Shown: positions 46,186 to 54,891 of the stretch, one piece after another
Numbering within the stretch: the first letter of the stretch is position 1
Layout: the number at the start of each line of letters is the position of its first letter
Origin: Gammaproteobacteria bacterium
GTDB taxonomy: Bacteria; Pseudomonadota; Gammaproteobacteria; Steroidobacterales; Rariloculaceae
Direction: 5' to 3'
DNA: 64,000 nt
NCBI GenBank assembly: GCA_022820625.1
Contig: JAJEFE010000070.1
Coordinates: 1 to 64,000 of the forward strand
Made by a program: the position numbers and the translations under genes
Notes under the pieces: model-generated
Databases searched by the model: none
Told to the model about the DNA's origin: nothing
Seen by the model: only the letters and a program-made list of their open reading frames with translations

Positions 46186-46928
46186 TGCTGGCTGGATTCG
46201 ATCCCTTGCAACGTGGCTGCGATCTCCGACTGCACGGCTTCCGCCGCCTGCCGGGGGCTGGGGGCGCCGCGTATCGGCCGGCCCATGACGATGTAGTCCG
46301 CGCCGCCTGCCAGCGCCCGGGCGGGAGTCACGACCCGTTTCTGATCGTGCACGGCGTCCGTCCCCGCGGCCCGTACGCCCGGGGTCACGATGCACGGCCC
46401 GGCGCCCAGTTCGGTGCGAAGCGCAGCGGCTTCGAGGCCCGAGGCGATAAGACCGTCGCAGCCGGCGGCGACCGAGATTCTCGCGCGCTGCAGTACCAGG
46501 TCCTCCACCTCCATGGCGATGCCCATGTCCCGCAGGTCTTCACGCCCGATGCTGGTGAGCACCGTCACCGCGAGTATCCCCAGCGAGCCCTTTTGCGATG
46601 CGGCCGCTTCGATGATGGCGCGGTCCCCGTGGACCGTGACGAAGGAGGCGCCGCGCCCGGCCAGTTGCCGCACCGCCGCCGCCACCGTCGCCGGTATGTC
46701 GTGGAACTTCAGGTCCGCAAAGACCCGCTTGTCCCTGGCAAGCAGCCAATCCAGCAGTTCAAAGTAGCAACCCGAGGCCATGAGTTCCAGACCGATCTTG
46801 TAGAACTCCACGGCATCGCCCAGTTCCCGCACAAGCGCCCGCGCGGCCTCGGCGCCGGGCACGTCCAGGGCGACGATCAGGCGCTGTCGGGGGGGGATGG
46901 ATGGGCGTGGGAAGGCATGTGCGGTCAT
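46182..46928 (-). CDS. pyrF: Orotidine 5'-phosphate decarboxylase
   Basis: LIVALDVPGAEAARALV, FADLKFHDIPATVA, VTPGVRAAGTDAVHDQKRVVTPARALAGGADYIVMGRPI. Confidence 0.95.
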   Translation of the reverse strand: MTAHAFPRPSIPPRQRLIVALDVPGAEAARALVRELGDAVEFYKIGLELMASGCYFELLDWLLARDKRVFADLKFHDIPATVAAAVRQLAGRGASFVTVHGDRAIIEAAASQKGSLGILAVTVLTSIGREDLRDMGIAMEVEDLVLQRARISVAAGCDGLIASGLEAAALRTELGAGPCIVTPGVRAAGTDAVHDQKRVVTPARALAGGADYIVMGRPIRGAPSPRQAAEAVQSEIAATLQGIESSQQ

Positions 46929-48097
46929 GGCAGACATTCTCCGGCTTTTGGCACTTCGTTGCACCCGCAGAGCACTTCGTGGGACTGCAGGGCGAACCGG
47001 TCCGTCATGCCCGCGATATAGTCGGCGACGACGCGGGACGATCCGGCGGCGCCGGCCGTTCTCTCGGCATCGCGCGCCCGACGGGCATGCTCCGTGGGCA
47101 TTTGCCCAAAATCCTCGCGGAAGACCGAAAACAGGGACGTGACGATCTCTTCGGCGCGATCGCTCATTCCGCGCACCCGGGGATGGAAGTACAGCCGCTC
47201 GCGCAGAAACGCCTTGAGTTGCCGCTGGGCTTCGGCACAGGACGGGCTGAAACCGATCACCGGTTCATCGTGGCTGCGCACGGCATCGATACTGTCCGGT
47301 GACAGACGCTTGAGCCGTTCGCCGCTCGTGGCGACGAGGTCGGTAACCAGCGTTTCGATCATGGCGCGCCCCACTTCGAAATTCCGCTGCCGCGCCCCCA
47401 TGCCCGGATACCGCCGCTCGACCCGGCTCAGGGTCTCTTCCACGAAAGCGATCTCCCGCAGGTCCTCGAACCGGATCAATCCCGAGCGCAGGCCATCGTC
47501 CACGTCGTGGGTGTTGTAGGCGATCTCGTCCGCCAGGTTCGCCAACTGGGCTTCAACCCCCGGCTGGCGGCGATCCATGACATGCTGCCCCAACTCACCC
47601 AGCTCGCGGGCATTGTCGACGGAGCAGTGTTTCAGGATGCCCTCGCGCGCTTCGAAGGTCAGGTTCAGGCCGCGAAACGCCGCATACCGCTGCTCCAGGT
47701 GGTCCACCACCCGCAGCGACTGGAGGTTGTGCTCGAATCCGCCGTACGCCTGCATGCAGCGGTCGAGGGCATCCTGCCCGGCGTGACCGAACGGCGTGTG
47801 GCCCAGGTCGTGCGCCAGGCTGATGGCTTCGGCGAGGTCTTCGTTGACCCGCAGCGAGCGCGCCACGCTGCGGGCGATCTGCGCCACTTCCAGTGAGTGC
47901 GTCAGCCGCGTGCGGTAGTGATCGCCCTCGTGATTGACGAATACCTGGGTTTTGTAGACCAGGCGCCGAAAGGACGCGGAGTGGATGATGCGGTCCCGGT
48001 CGCGCTGGTACTCGGTCCTGTGGCTTGGCGGGTCCTCGGCATGGACGCGGCCGCGGGAACCTTTCCCGGATGCCGCGTACGGAGCCAGCGAGGTCAC
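46925..48097 (-). CDS. dgt: dGTPase-like HD-domain triphosphohydrolase
   Basis: DRDRIIHSASFRRLVYKTQVFVNHEGDHYRTRLTHSLEVAQIARSVAR...SLAHDLGHTPFGHAGQDALD. Confidence 0.93.
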   Translation of the reverse strand: MTSLAPYAASGKGSRGRVHAEDPPSHRTEYQRDRDRIIHSASFRRLVYKTQVFVNHEGDHYRTRLTHSLEVAQIARSVARSLRVNEDLAEAISLAHDLGHTPFGHAGQDALDRCMQAYGGFEHNLQSLRVVDHLEQRYAAFRGLNLTFEAREGILKHCSVDNARELGELGQHVMDRRQPGVEAQLANLADEIAYNTHDVDDGLRSGLIRFEDLREIAFVEETLSRVERRYPGMGARQRNFEVGRAMIETLVTDLVATSGERLKRLSPDSIDAVRSHDEPVIGFSPSCAEAQRQLKAFLRERLYFHPRVRGMSDRAEEIVTSLFSVFREDFGQMPTEHARRARDAERTAGAAGSSRVVADYIAGMTDRFALQSHEVLCGCNEVPKAGECLP

Positions 48098-48110
48098 GGG
48101 CTGCCAGGCG

Positions 48111-49232
48111 TCACGATGCCGTTGTGCGCCGCGCAGAGGCGTGCGGGCCGTGGGCCGCGGTGCAAGCGTCGATCACCTGCCGCAGCAGCGCGGCATCCGG
48201 AGCAGCGGTCACGACGGCCCGGCCTAGCCGCTCGAGAAAGATCATCCTCAGCCCCCCCGCGCCGGCTTTCTTGTCCAGTTTCATGGTGCGCAGCATCGCA
48301 TCGGCATCGATGCCGGCCCCCGGGGAGATCGGCAGTCGCGCGCCGCTCAGCACTGCCTCCACGCGCCGGCAATCGGCAGCGTCGATCATGTCCAACTCCT
48401 TCGACGTCCACGCCGCCATGACGATACCCGCCGCCACGGCCTCGCCGTGAAGCCAGTCCCGGTAGGCGCCCAGCGACTCCAGGGCGTGGCCGAAGGTGTG
48501 ACCCAGGTTGAGCAGGGCACGGCGACCCTGCTCCAGTTCGTCCTCGGCGACTATGGCGGCCTTGATTTCGCAACTGCGCCCCACGATGCGGGCGAGCGCG
48601 CCGGCATCGTGGTCGAGGATCGCCCCCATATTCTCTTCCAGCCAGGCCAGGAACGGCTCGTCCAGAATCAGGCCGTGCTTGATGACTTCGGCCAGGCCTG
48701 CCGAGAACTCCCGCTCCGGCAGGCTCGCCAGCGTGTCCGTATCCGCGAGGACCGCGATGGGCTGATGGAACGCGCCGATCATGTTTTTCGCCTTCGGGTG
48801 ATTCACCGCCGTCTTGCCGCCCACCGAAGAATCGACCTGCGCCAGCAGCGTGGTCGGAACCTGCGCGAACGCGATCCCGCGCTGATAGCAGGCCGCCGCG
48901 AAGCCGGTGATGTCGCCGATCACGCCGCCGCCCAGGGCCACCAGACAGGCGTCGCGGCGAAACCCCTCCGCCACCAGCCGGTCGATGATCGCGCCCAGCG
49001 TCGCCAGGTTCTTCTGCTTCTCCCCATCCGGGAGCACCAGACTGTGTTGCTGCCCGGCTGCCAGGGATCGCTCCAGCCGACTCAGGTAGAGCGGGGCGAC
49101 GGTTTCGTTGGTGACGATCATCACCTGCCGGGCGGGGATGCATTTCCGCACCAGATCGCCATCGTCGATCAGGCCCGGCCCGATATGGATGGGATAGCTG
49201 CGCTCGCCCAGCGATACCTGTACGGTTTCCAT
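48111..49232 (-). CDS. aroB: 3-dehydroquinate synthase
   Basis: VALGGGVIGDITGFAAACYQRGIAFAQVPTTLLAQVDSSVGGKTAVNHP. Confidence 0.95.
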   Translation of the reverse strand: METVQVSLGERSYPIHIGPGLIDDGDLVRKCIPARQVMIVTNETVAPLYLSRLERSLAAGQQHSLVLPDGEKQKNLATLGAIIDRLVAEGFRRDACLVALGGGVIGDITGFAAACYQRGIAFAQVPTTLLAQVDSSVGGKTAVNHPKAKNMIGAFHQPIAVLADTDTLASLPEREFSAGLAEVIKHGLILDEPFLAWLEENMGAILDHDAGALARIVGRSCEIKAAIVAEDELEQGRRALLNLGHTFGHALESLGAYRDWLHGEAVAAGIVMAAWTSKELDMIDAADCRRVEAVLSGARLPISPGAGIDADAMLRTMKLDKKAGAGGLRMIFLERLGRAVVTAAPDAALLRQVIDACTAAHGPHASARRTTAS

Positions 49233-49251
49233 GTTGCTCAGCCGGAACCGG

Positions 49252-49857
49252 TCACTGGCCGTCCGCAGGAGCCGAAGCTGCTGCAGCGCCGTCGAATCGT
49301 GGCGCCACAAAGCCATGCTCGCGCAGTCGGTCGCTGATTTCCCCTACCATCACTCCGATCCTCTGGCTCCCCGTAGTGACCACGATGTCGGCGATCTCGT
49401 CGTACAGTGGACCCCGCTCCTCCATCAGGCGCTGCAACACCGCCGCCCGGTCCTCGTTCTGCAGCAATGGCCGGTTCTTGCTGTGTCGTGTTCGTTCCAG
49501 CTGATACGCCAGGCTGGTCCTGAGGTAGACGACGGTGCCGCTGTCCCTGAGCAGACTCCGGTTGCCCGGGTCCAGAACCGCGCCTCCGCCGGTGGCAAGA
49601 ACCATGCTCTTGCGGGCAGCAAGCTCAGCGATGACGGCGCTTTCGCGTACCCGGAATCCCTGCTCGCCTTCCTTGTCGAAGATGAACGTGATATCCACGC
49701 CGGTGCGGCGCTCGATCTCGTTGTCGCTGTCCACGAACTCCATCTCCAGGTGCCTGGCAAGTTGCCGGCCCACAGCGGTCTTGCCGGAGCCCATGGGACC
49801 CACCAGGACGATATTGGACTTGGTATTCACGCAATCAGTGCAGTCACTTCCGGCCAT
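49252..49857 (-). CDS. aroK: Shikimate kinase
   Basis: NIVLVGPMGSGKTAVGRQLARHL, VLATGGGAVLDPGNRSLL. Confidence 0.93.
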   Translation of the reverse strand: MAGSDCTDCVNTKSNIVLVGPMGSGKTAVGRQLARHLEMEFVDSDNEIERRTGVDITFIFDKEGEQGFRVRESAVIAELAARKSMVLATGGGAVLDPGNRSLLRDSGTVVYLRTSLAYQLERTRHSKNRPLLQNEDRAAVLQRLMEERGPLYDEIADIVVTTGSQRIGVMVGEISDRLREHGFVAPRFDGAAAASAPADGQ

Positions 49858-49915
49858 TCGAACCCGATCGGCCGGCGGAGCGATTTTACCAGTACGCGCG
49901 GTTGGCGTACCCCTG

Positions 49916-49960
49916 GCGCTCCATCCGATTGACAATGACGTATCGGTTGGATGGAGCACC
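49916..49960 (+). repeat. Hairpin repeat copy A
   Basis: GCGCTCCATCCGATTGACAATGACGTATCGGTTGGATGGAGCACC; 36/45 identical to copy B with 23 contiguous identical bases at the 3' side. Confidence 0.75.
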
Positions 49961-50031
49961 GGATTTGACGGTTTCCCGGACTCGGGGGCATCATCGGCCC
50001 GGTTTTCATTTGCCCGGTGTCGGAAAGTCCA

Positions 50032-50403
50032 ATGGATCGATCGGTCAACGTATTCGGCGAGCCGCTGGAAGACTGCAACCAGGATCCCGTCACGGGATTC
50101 TTTCGCGACGGGTGCTGCAATACCAGCGATCAGGACCTGGGCTCTCACACCGTCTGCGTCCGCGTGACGAAGGAGTTTCTCGAGTTTTCGGCCTCCAGGG
50201 GGAACGACCTGTCGACGCCACATCCCGAATTCGAGTTCCCGGGGTTGAAACCCGGCGACCGGTGGTGCCTGTGCGCGGCGCGCTGGGCCGAGGCTTACCA
50301 GCACGGGATGGCGCCCCGGGTCATGCTCAAGTCCACCCATGCCCGTGCACTGGAGGTGGTGCCCCTGTCGGTGCTGAGACAGTACGCGGCCGATCTGAAC
50401 TGA
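50032..50403 (+). CDS. DUF2237 family protein
   Basis: NVFGEPLEDCNQDPVTGFFRDGCCNTSDQDLGSHTVCVRVTKEFLEFSASRGNDLSTP...WCLCAARWAEAY. Confidence 0.88.
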   Translation: MDRSVNVFGEPLEDCNQDPVTGFFRDGCCNTSDQDLGSHTVCVRVTKEFLEFSASRGNDLSTPHPEFEFPGLKPGDRWCLCAARWAEAYQHGMAPRVMLKSTHARALEVVPLSVLRQYAADLN

Positions 50404-50412
50404 CGCGCAATG

Positions 50413-51900
50413 TCACTCGCGCAGGATCCTCGGCGTCACGAAGACCATCAGTTCGACTTCATTTTCGATCGTGACCCGGGAGCGGAACAGTCGGCCCAGC
50501 GCCGGAACGTCGCCCAGTACCGGCACCTTGCGGGTGGTTTCGCGGGATTCGGTCTCGATGATACCGCCGAGAACCACGGTCTCGCCGTCACCGACGAGCA
50601 CCTGGGTCATCACCGAGCGCGTATCGACACTGGGCACGAAGCCGCCCGTGGCGCTGGCAACCAGTTCGCCGACGGAATCCTTGGTCACCACCAGGTCCAT
50701 GATTATGCGGTCGTCAGGGGTGATCTGCGGGGTTACTGCAAGACTGAGCACCGCTTCCTTGAACTGGGTCGTGGTGGCGCCGCTGGAGGATGACTCCTGG
50801 TAGGGAATCTCCGTCCCCTGTTCGATGCGCGCCTCCTGCTGGTTGGCGGTGATGATTCGGGGCATGGAGACGATGCGTCCGTTGCCCTCGGCCTGTATAG
50901 CGGAGAGTTCCAGGTCCAGCAGGTAGTCCGGCCGCAGTATCGCCAGCGCCAGCCGCCCGGCGGGATTGGCGACCGGCACGTTGACGTTGTAGCGCTGATC
51001 GACCGGCGGAATGACGCCGGCAAGAGGGGCCGGCGGACCTGTCGCGCCGTCGAACGCCGTGCCGGTCAACGACTCGATGCCCGCGCCGGTGCCGGTCACC
51101 GCGATCAGCCCATCGTCAACCGCCGCACCGACGGCCGTAGCCCCCAGGCGAACGCCCAGGTCGCGCCGGTAATCGTCATTGACGATGACGATTCGGGACT
51201 CGATCAGAACCTGGCGGACGGGCTTGTCCAGTCTTGACACCAACCCCTCGATGTCTGCAATCCGGTCGGCGATGTCCTGTACCAGCAACGTGTTGGTCCG
51301 TTCATCGATGGTCACGCTGCCGCGGGTGGAGATCAGCGGATTCTGGCCGCCGCCGAGGATCAGGTTCGCCAGGTCCGCCGCCCTGGCGTAGTTGATCTGC
51401 AGAAAGCGCGTGTGCAGTGGCTCCTGCTGTTGCCGCTGGAGCTGTTCGTCCAGAGCGGCCTGCTCCCGGGCGGCCAGTTCCTCGGGGGGCGCAACGATGA
51501 TCACGTTGCCGTTGCGGCGCATGTCCAGTCCCTTCGTCGTCAGAATGATGTCCAGGACCTGGTCCCACGGCACGTCGCGCAATTGCAGCGTTACGTTGCT
51601 CTGCACCGAATCGCTGACGACCATGTTCACGCCACCGGTCTCGGCCAGCAACTGCAGCACGGCGCGCGTGGCGATGTCCTGAAAATTCAGCGACAACCGT
51701 TCGCCAGTGAAACGCGGCTCGTCCGTGGCCGGACCCGATGCATTCGCCGGCGCCCCTGGAACCGGTTCGGCGACATCCCCGGGGGACTGGGCCAGAACAC
51801 CGATCGAGCCAAGCATCCCGACCCACGCTACCATTACGCGCGCCCACCTCGATGCGTGGTGACCACGCTGCTGAACCTTGCTCATGTTCTCATGACCCAA
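50413..51900 (-). CDS. pilQ: Type IV pilus secretin PilQ (short form)
   Basis: LSLNFQDIATRAVLQLLAETGGVNMVVSDSV, VPVLGDVPALGRLFRSRV...ELMVFVTPRIL secretin C-terminus. Confidence 0.93.
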   Translation of the reverse strand: MGHENMSKVQQRGHHASRWARVMVAWVGMLGSIGVLAQSPGDVAEPVPGAPANASGPATDEPRFTGERLSLNFQDIATRAVLQLLAETGGVNMVVSDSVQSNVTLQLRDVPWDQVLDIILTTKGLDMRRNGNVIIVAPPEELAAREQAALDEQLQRQQQEPLHTRFLQINYARAADLANLILGGGQNPLISTRGSVTIDERTNTLLVQDIADRIADIEGLVSRLDKPVRQVLIESRIVIVNDDYRRDLGVRLGATAVGAAVDDGLIAVTGTGAGIESLTGTAFDGATGPPAPLAGVIPPVDQRYNVNVPVANPAGRLALAILRPDYLLDLELSAIQAEGNGRIVSMPRIITANQQEARIEQGTEIPYQESSSSGATTTQFKEAVLSLAVTPQITPDDRIIMDLVVTKDSVGELVASATGGFVPSVDTRSVMTQVLVGDGETVVLGGIIETESRETTRKVPVLGDVPALGRLFRSRVTIENEVELMVFVTPRILRE

Positions 51901-51916
51901 TCATCCGGAATTGCCA

Positions 51917-52435
51917 TCAGTCGGCCAGCAGGATCACGGCCTGGCGTTGCAGATAGCCGCCGTTTCCGTCCGCAACCAGTTCCAGCAGTTGCACTTCTCC
52001 ATCGGAGATATGGATCACGCGGCCGTGATTACGCCCCAGGTAGTCTCCCGTGGCCAGCCTGTGCACCAATCCATCGGGCGTTTGCATCAGGCCGTAAAAC
52101 CCCGATGCGTGGCGAAGCGAACCGACCATTCGCAGTGCATCGAGGGAATAGTGCTCCAGGAATTCCCGCTCCCGGGCAAGGTCCGGCCCAGGCTCCGCGC
52201 CTGTCCGGCGCGTATCTTCGGCTCTCGGTCCGATCGGCGCGAACGGCGAGCGCCGACCGGCGGCGACGTAACGGAATTCTTCAGGATGCCTGATCTGCGG
52301 CAATGCCTCCGGCGATCTTCCGGGCCGGGTCCTGACCTCTTCCAGATAAGCGTCCAGATCGTCCTTCTCACCGCCACAGGAAACCACAATCGCTGCAACC
52401 AGCGGACCCGCCAGCGGGCTTCGTCGAATTCTCAC
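51917..52435 (-). CDS. pilP: Type IV pilus lipoprotein PilP
   Basis: GRRSPFAPIGPRAEDTR, LEHYSLDALRMVGSL; operon position. Confidence 0.88.
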   Translation of the reverse strand: MRIRRSPLAGPLVAAIVVSCGGEKDDLDAYLEEVRTRPGRSPEALPQIRHPEEFRYVAAGRRSPFAPIGPRAEDTRRTGAEPGPDLAREREFLEHYSLDALRMVGSLRHASGFYGLMQTPDGLVHRLATGDYLGRNHGRVIHISDGEVQLLELVADGNGGYLQRQAVILLAD

Positions 52436-53037
52436 GGCAGTCCCTCCCCCTCATCCAGGTGACGATAGGTCCTGGCGATGACATCCAGGACGAGTTCGCC
52501 GGTCTCGCCTTCGTTCAGCGGCCGGATATGGATGTCGTGCAGGGTCACCAGGCGCGGGATGGCGGCGATATCGCTGACGAAACGGCCGAATTGATGATAG
52601 TCGCCGGACAGGCGCAGGTGGACGGCCAATTCAGCGTAGAACTCCCGCTGCTGTTCCTCCATCGGGTGGAACAGCCGTTCCTCCAGGCCCGCATTCAACC
52701 CTGCCTGAGACAGGTCCGCAAGTAACCCCGGTATCTCGGTTGTGGGGGATAGCCGGCCCAGCTCCGTGCCGAACGAACGCTCGATTTCGGCGATCTGCTC
52801 CCGGTAGCCCTCCAGGTCCGCGGCCCGCCGCTGACCCTGCTCAAAGCGCCTCCGCAGGTCGGTTTCCTCACTTTGCGCCGACCTCAACAGCGCATACTCC
52901 GCATCGACTGCAAACACCCGGGCCCCGAACAGGAGGACCAATGCCAGGGCCGCGGCCACCGCGGCCGCCCGCAGGCTCGGCGGCCATTGTCCGGGATCGC
53001 TCAAGTCCGTCGAACGCAGTTGGTCGGTCAATGCCAT
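52432..53037 (-). CDS. pilO: Type IV pilus protein PilO
   Basis: Operon position, single N-terminal TM; LSGDYHQFGRFVSDIAAIPRLVTLHDI. Confidence 0.88.
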   Translation of the reverse strand: MALTDQLRSTDLSDPGQWPPSLRAAAVAAALALVLLFGARVFAVDAEYALLRSAQSEETDLRRRFEQGQRRAADLEGYREQIAEIERSFGTELGRLSPTTEIPGLLADLSQAGLNAGLEERLFHPMEEQQREFYAELAVHLRLSGDYHQFGRFVSDIAAIPRLVTLHDIHIRPLNEGETGELVLDVIARTYRHLDEGEGLP

Positions 53038-53038
53038 G

Positions 53039-53593
53039 TCAGGGTTCCCCTCCTGCCGCTTTCTGCTCCATCGCAATGGTGAATCGTGCGCTTCTCACCC
53101 CTCCCTCCGCAGCGGTTTCCACCAACTCGAGCCGCGGCGCCTGCAACCATGGCGACACCTCGATGTTTCGCATCAACGCCGCGACCCGGCTGTTGGACTC
53201 CGCCAGTCCCACCAGCACGACACGATTGCCGTTCTGAGCGACTTCCACCAGTTGCACGCCCGCAGGAAGTATTTCCATGAGCTCGTGAAACAGGTGGACC
53301 GCGCGCGGCCGGGAGTGCTGCATCTCGACGATGATTTGCATGCGCGTCAGGAGCTGATCTCTGCGGGACTCAATCCACGTGAGTTCCTCCAGTTGTCCGT
53401 CTATCAGCTCGATCTCGCTACGGATCGCCCGGTTGCGGGCCTGCTGATCCGCGAGCAGGCCCTGAACTGTCAGCCTGACGGCGTAAACGACGGTCGCGCC
53501 GGCAAGGATCGCGGCGCACAGGCCGAACAGAAACCGCTGCTTCCGTTTGCGCCGCTGTTCCTCCCGCCAGGGCAACAGGTTAACGGCCGGCAT
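53039..53593 (-). CDS. pilN: Type IV pilus protein PilN
   Basis: AVNLLPWREEQRRKRKQRF. Confidence 0.92.
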   Translation of the reverse strand: MPAVNLLPWREEQRRKRKQRFLFGLCAAILAGATVVYAVRLTVQGLLADQQARNRAIRSEIELIDGQLEELTWIESRRDQLLTRMQIIVEMQHSRPRAVHLFHELMEILPAGVQLVEVAQNGNRVVLVGLAESNSRVAALMRNIEVSPWLQAPRLELVETAAEGGVRSARFTIAMEQKAAGGEP

Positions 53594-53594
53594 A

Positions 53595-54656
53595 TCAGTC
53601 GAAGTTCCTCAACGCCAACCCGCACGCCGTCATCAGCGCAGTATCGCCGCCTCGCACACCCTGCGCGTCGGCTTTCTCGCCGACACTGAGGTGACCGAGC
53701 GGATCGACGATCTGCGCAGGTATTCCGAGCCGCTGCTCAACAGCCCCGGCGACCCCCGGAAGTTTTGCGCAACCTCCACCCACGAGAACCTGGACGGGTT
53801 GTCCGGCGCCATTCTGAGAGGCCAGAAAAAACTGCAGTGATCGGCTGACCTGCCGCGCCATGTCGTCCCGAAAACCGGCAAGCAGGTCGGTGGCGTAGTC
53901 CTCCGGCAATTCGCCCGCCTGTTTCGCCCGCTCGGCTTCCGCCGGGTTCAGGCCGTACCTCTCCATGACTTCGTCGGTGAGCTGTTGGCCTCCGAACGCG
54001 AAATCGCGCGTGTAGACGAGCTTTCCATCGGACAACGCGCTGAAAGTCGTGGTCGCTGCGCCGAATTCCACCAACGCGATCATCTGCCTCAAGCCGCCGC
54101 AGATCATCTGATGCGTCAGCAGTCGGCACGCGCGCTCCAGCGCATGCGGCTCCGGTTCCACAACCCGCGCCTCCAGCCCCCCGGCCCGCAGCGCGCGCTG
54201 CCGCTGGCTGACGTGCACCGAGCGAGCGGCCACCATCAGGACATCCAGCATCCCGGGCGCGGCCTCGCTGGGTCCCACCACTTCGAAATCCAGGTTCGCC
54301 TCCTCCATGGGGAACGGCAGAATCTGTTCTGCCTGGAACGCTGCGTGGGCTTGCATCTCATCGTCGCTCAACCGGCCCGGAATGCGTGTCATGCGAGTCA
54401 CCACCGCGTCGCCCGCGATGGCCACGGCCGCCTCGCGGCTTCGGGCGCCGGAACGCCTGAGCGCCCGCCGCACCGCCTGTGCCACCACCTCGACATCGAC
54501 GATGTCGACGTCATCCATGGAGTCGGCAGGAATCGGTTCCGATGCATAGGTTTCCACGCGATAGCTCTCGCCGCTTCGTGCAAGTTCGACCAGTTTCACT
54601 CCGCTGACGGTGATGTCCACACCCAAAATGGGTCGTTTCGCCCTGTTTGAAAACAT
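53595..54656 (-). CDS. pilM: Type IV pilus protein PilM
   Basis: ILGVDITVSGVKLVELARSGESYRVE; MTRIPGRLSDDEMQAHAAFQAEQILPFPMEEANLDFEVVG. Confidence 0.92.
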   Translation of the reverse strand: MFSNRAKRPILGVDITVSGVKLVELARSGESYRVETYASEPIPADSMDDVDIVDVEVVAQAVRRALRRSGARSREAAVAIAGDAVVTRMTRIPGRLSDDEMQAHAAFQAEQILPFPMEEANLDFEVVGPSEAAPGMLDVLMVAARSVHVSQRQRALRAGGLEARVVEPEPHALERACRLLTHQMICGGLRQMIALVEFGAATTTFSALSDGKLVYTRDFAFGGQQLTDEVMERYGLNPAEAERAKQAGELPEDYATDLLAGFRDDMARQVSRSLQFFLASQNGAGQPVQVLVGGGCAKLPGVAGAVEQRLGIPAQIVDPLGHLSVGEKADAQGVRGGDTALMTACGLALRNFD

Positions 54657-54891
54657 GACAGCCCCCTCAAACGGGTCGCATTGAGTTAGAATTCGCAAAG
54701 ATGTTCGTAGTGCCCATGTACGCGCTTCCCCGGACTGCACGGCATGTGTTGACGCCGGTACCAGAACCAAAGGTTATGCGAGCGGTCAAAGGAATACCGC
54801 ACCCAAACCTGGCCATTAGGTATCGATATTGAGCACGAACGGCGCCAAATTGCGGGGAAACGGGGCACGGTCAAGCGACAGGGGCTCGGCG

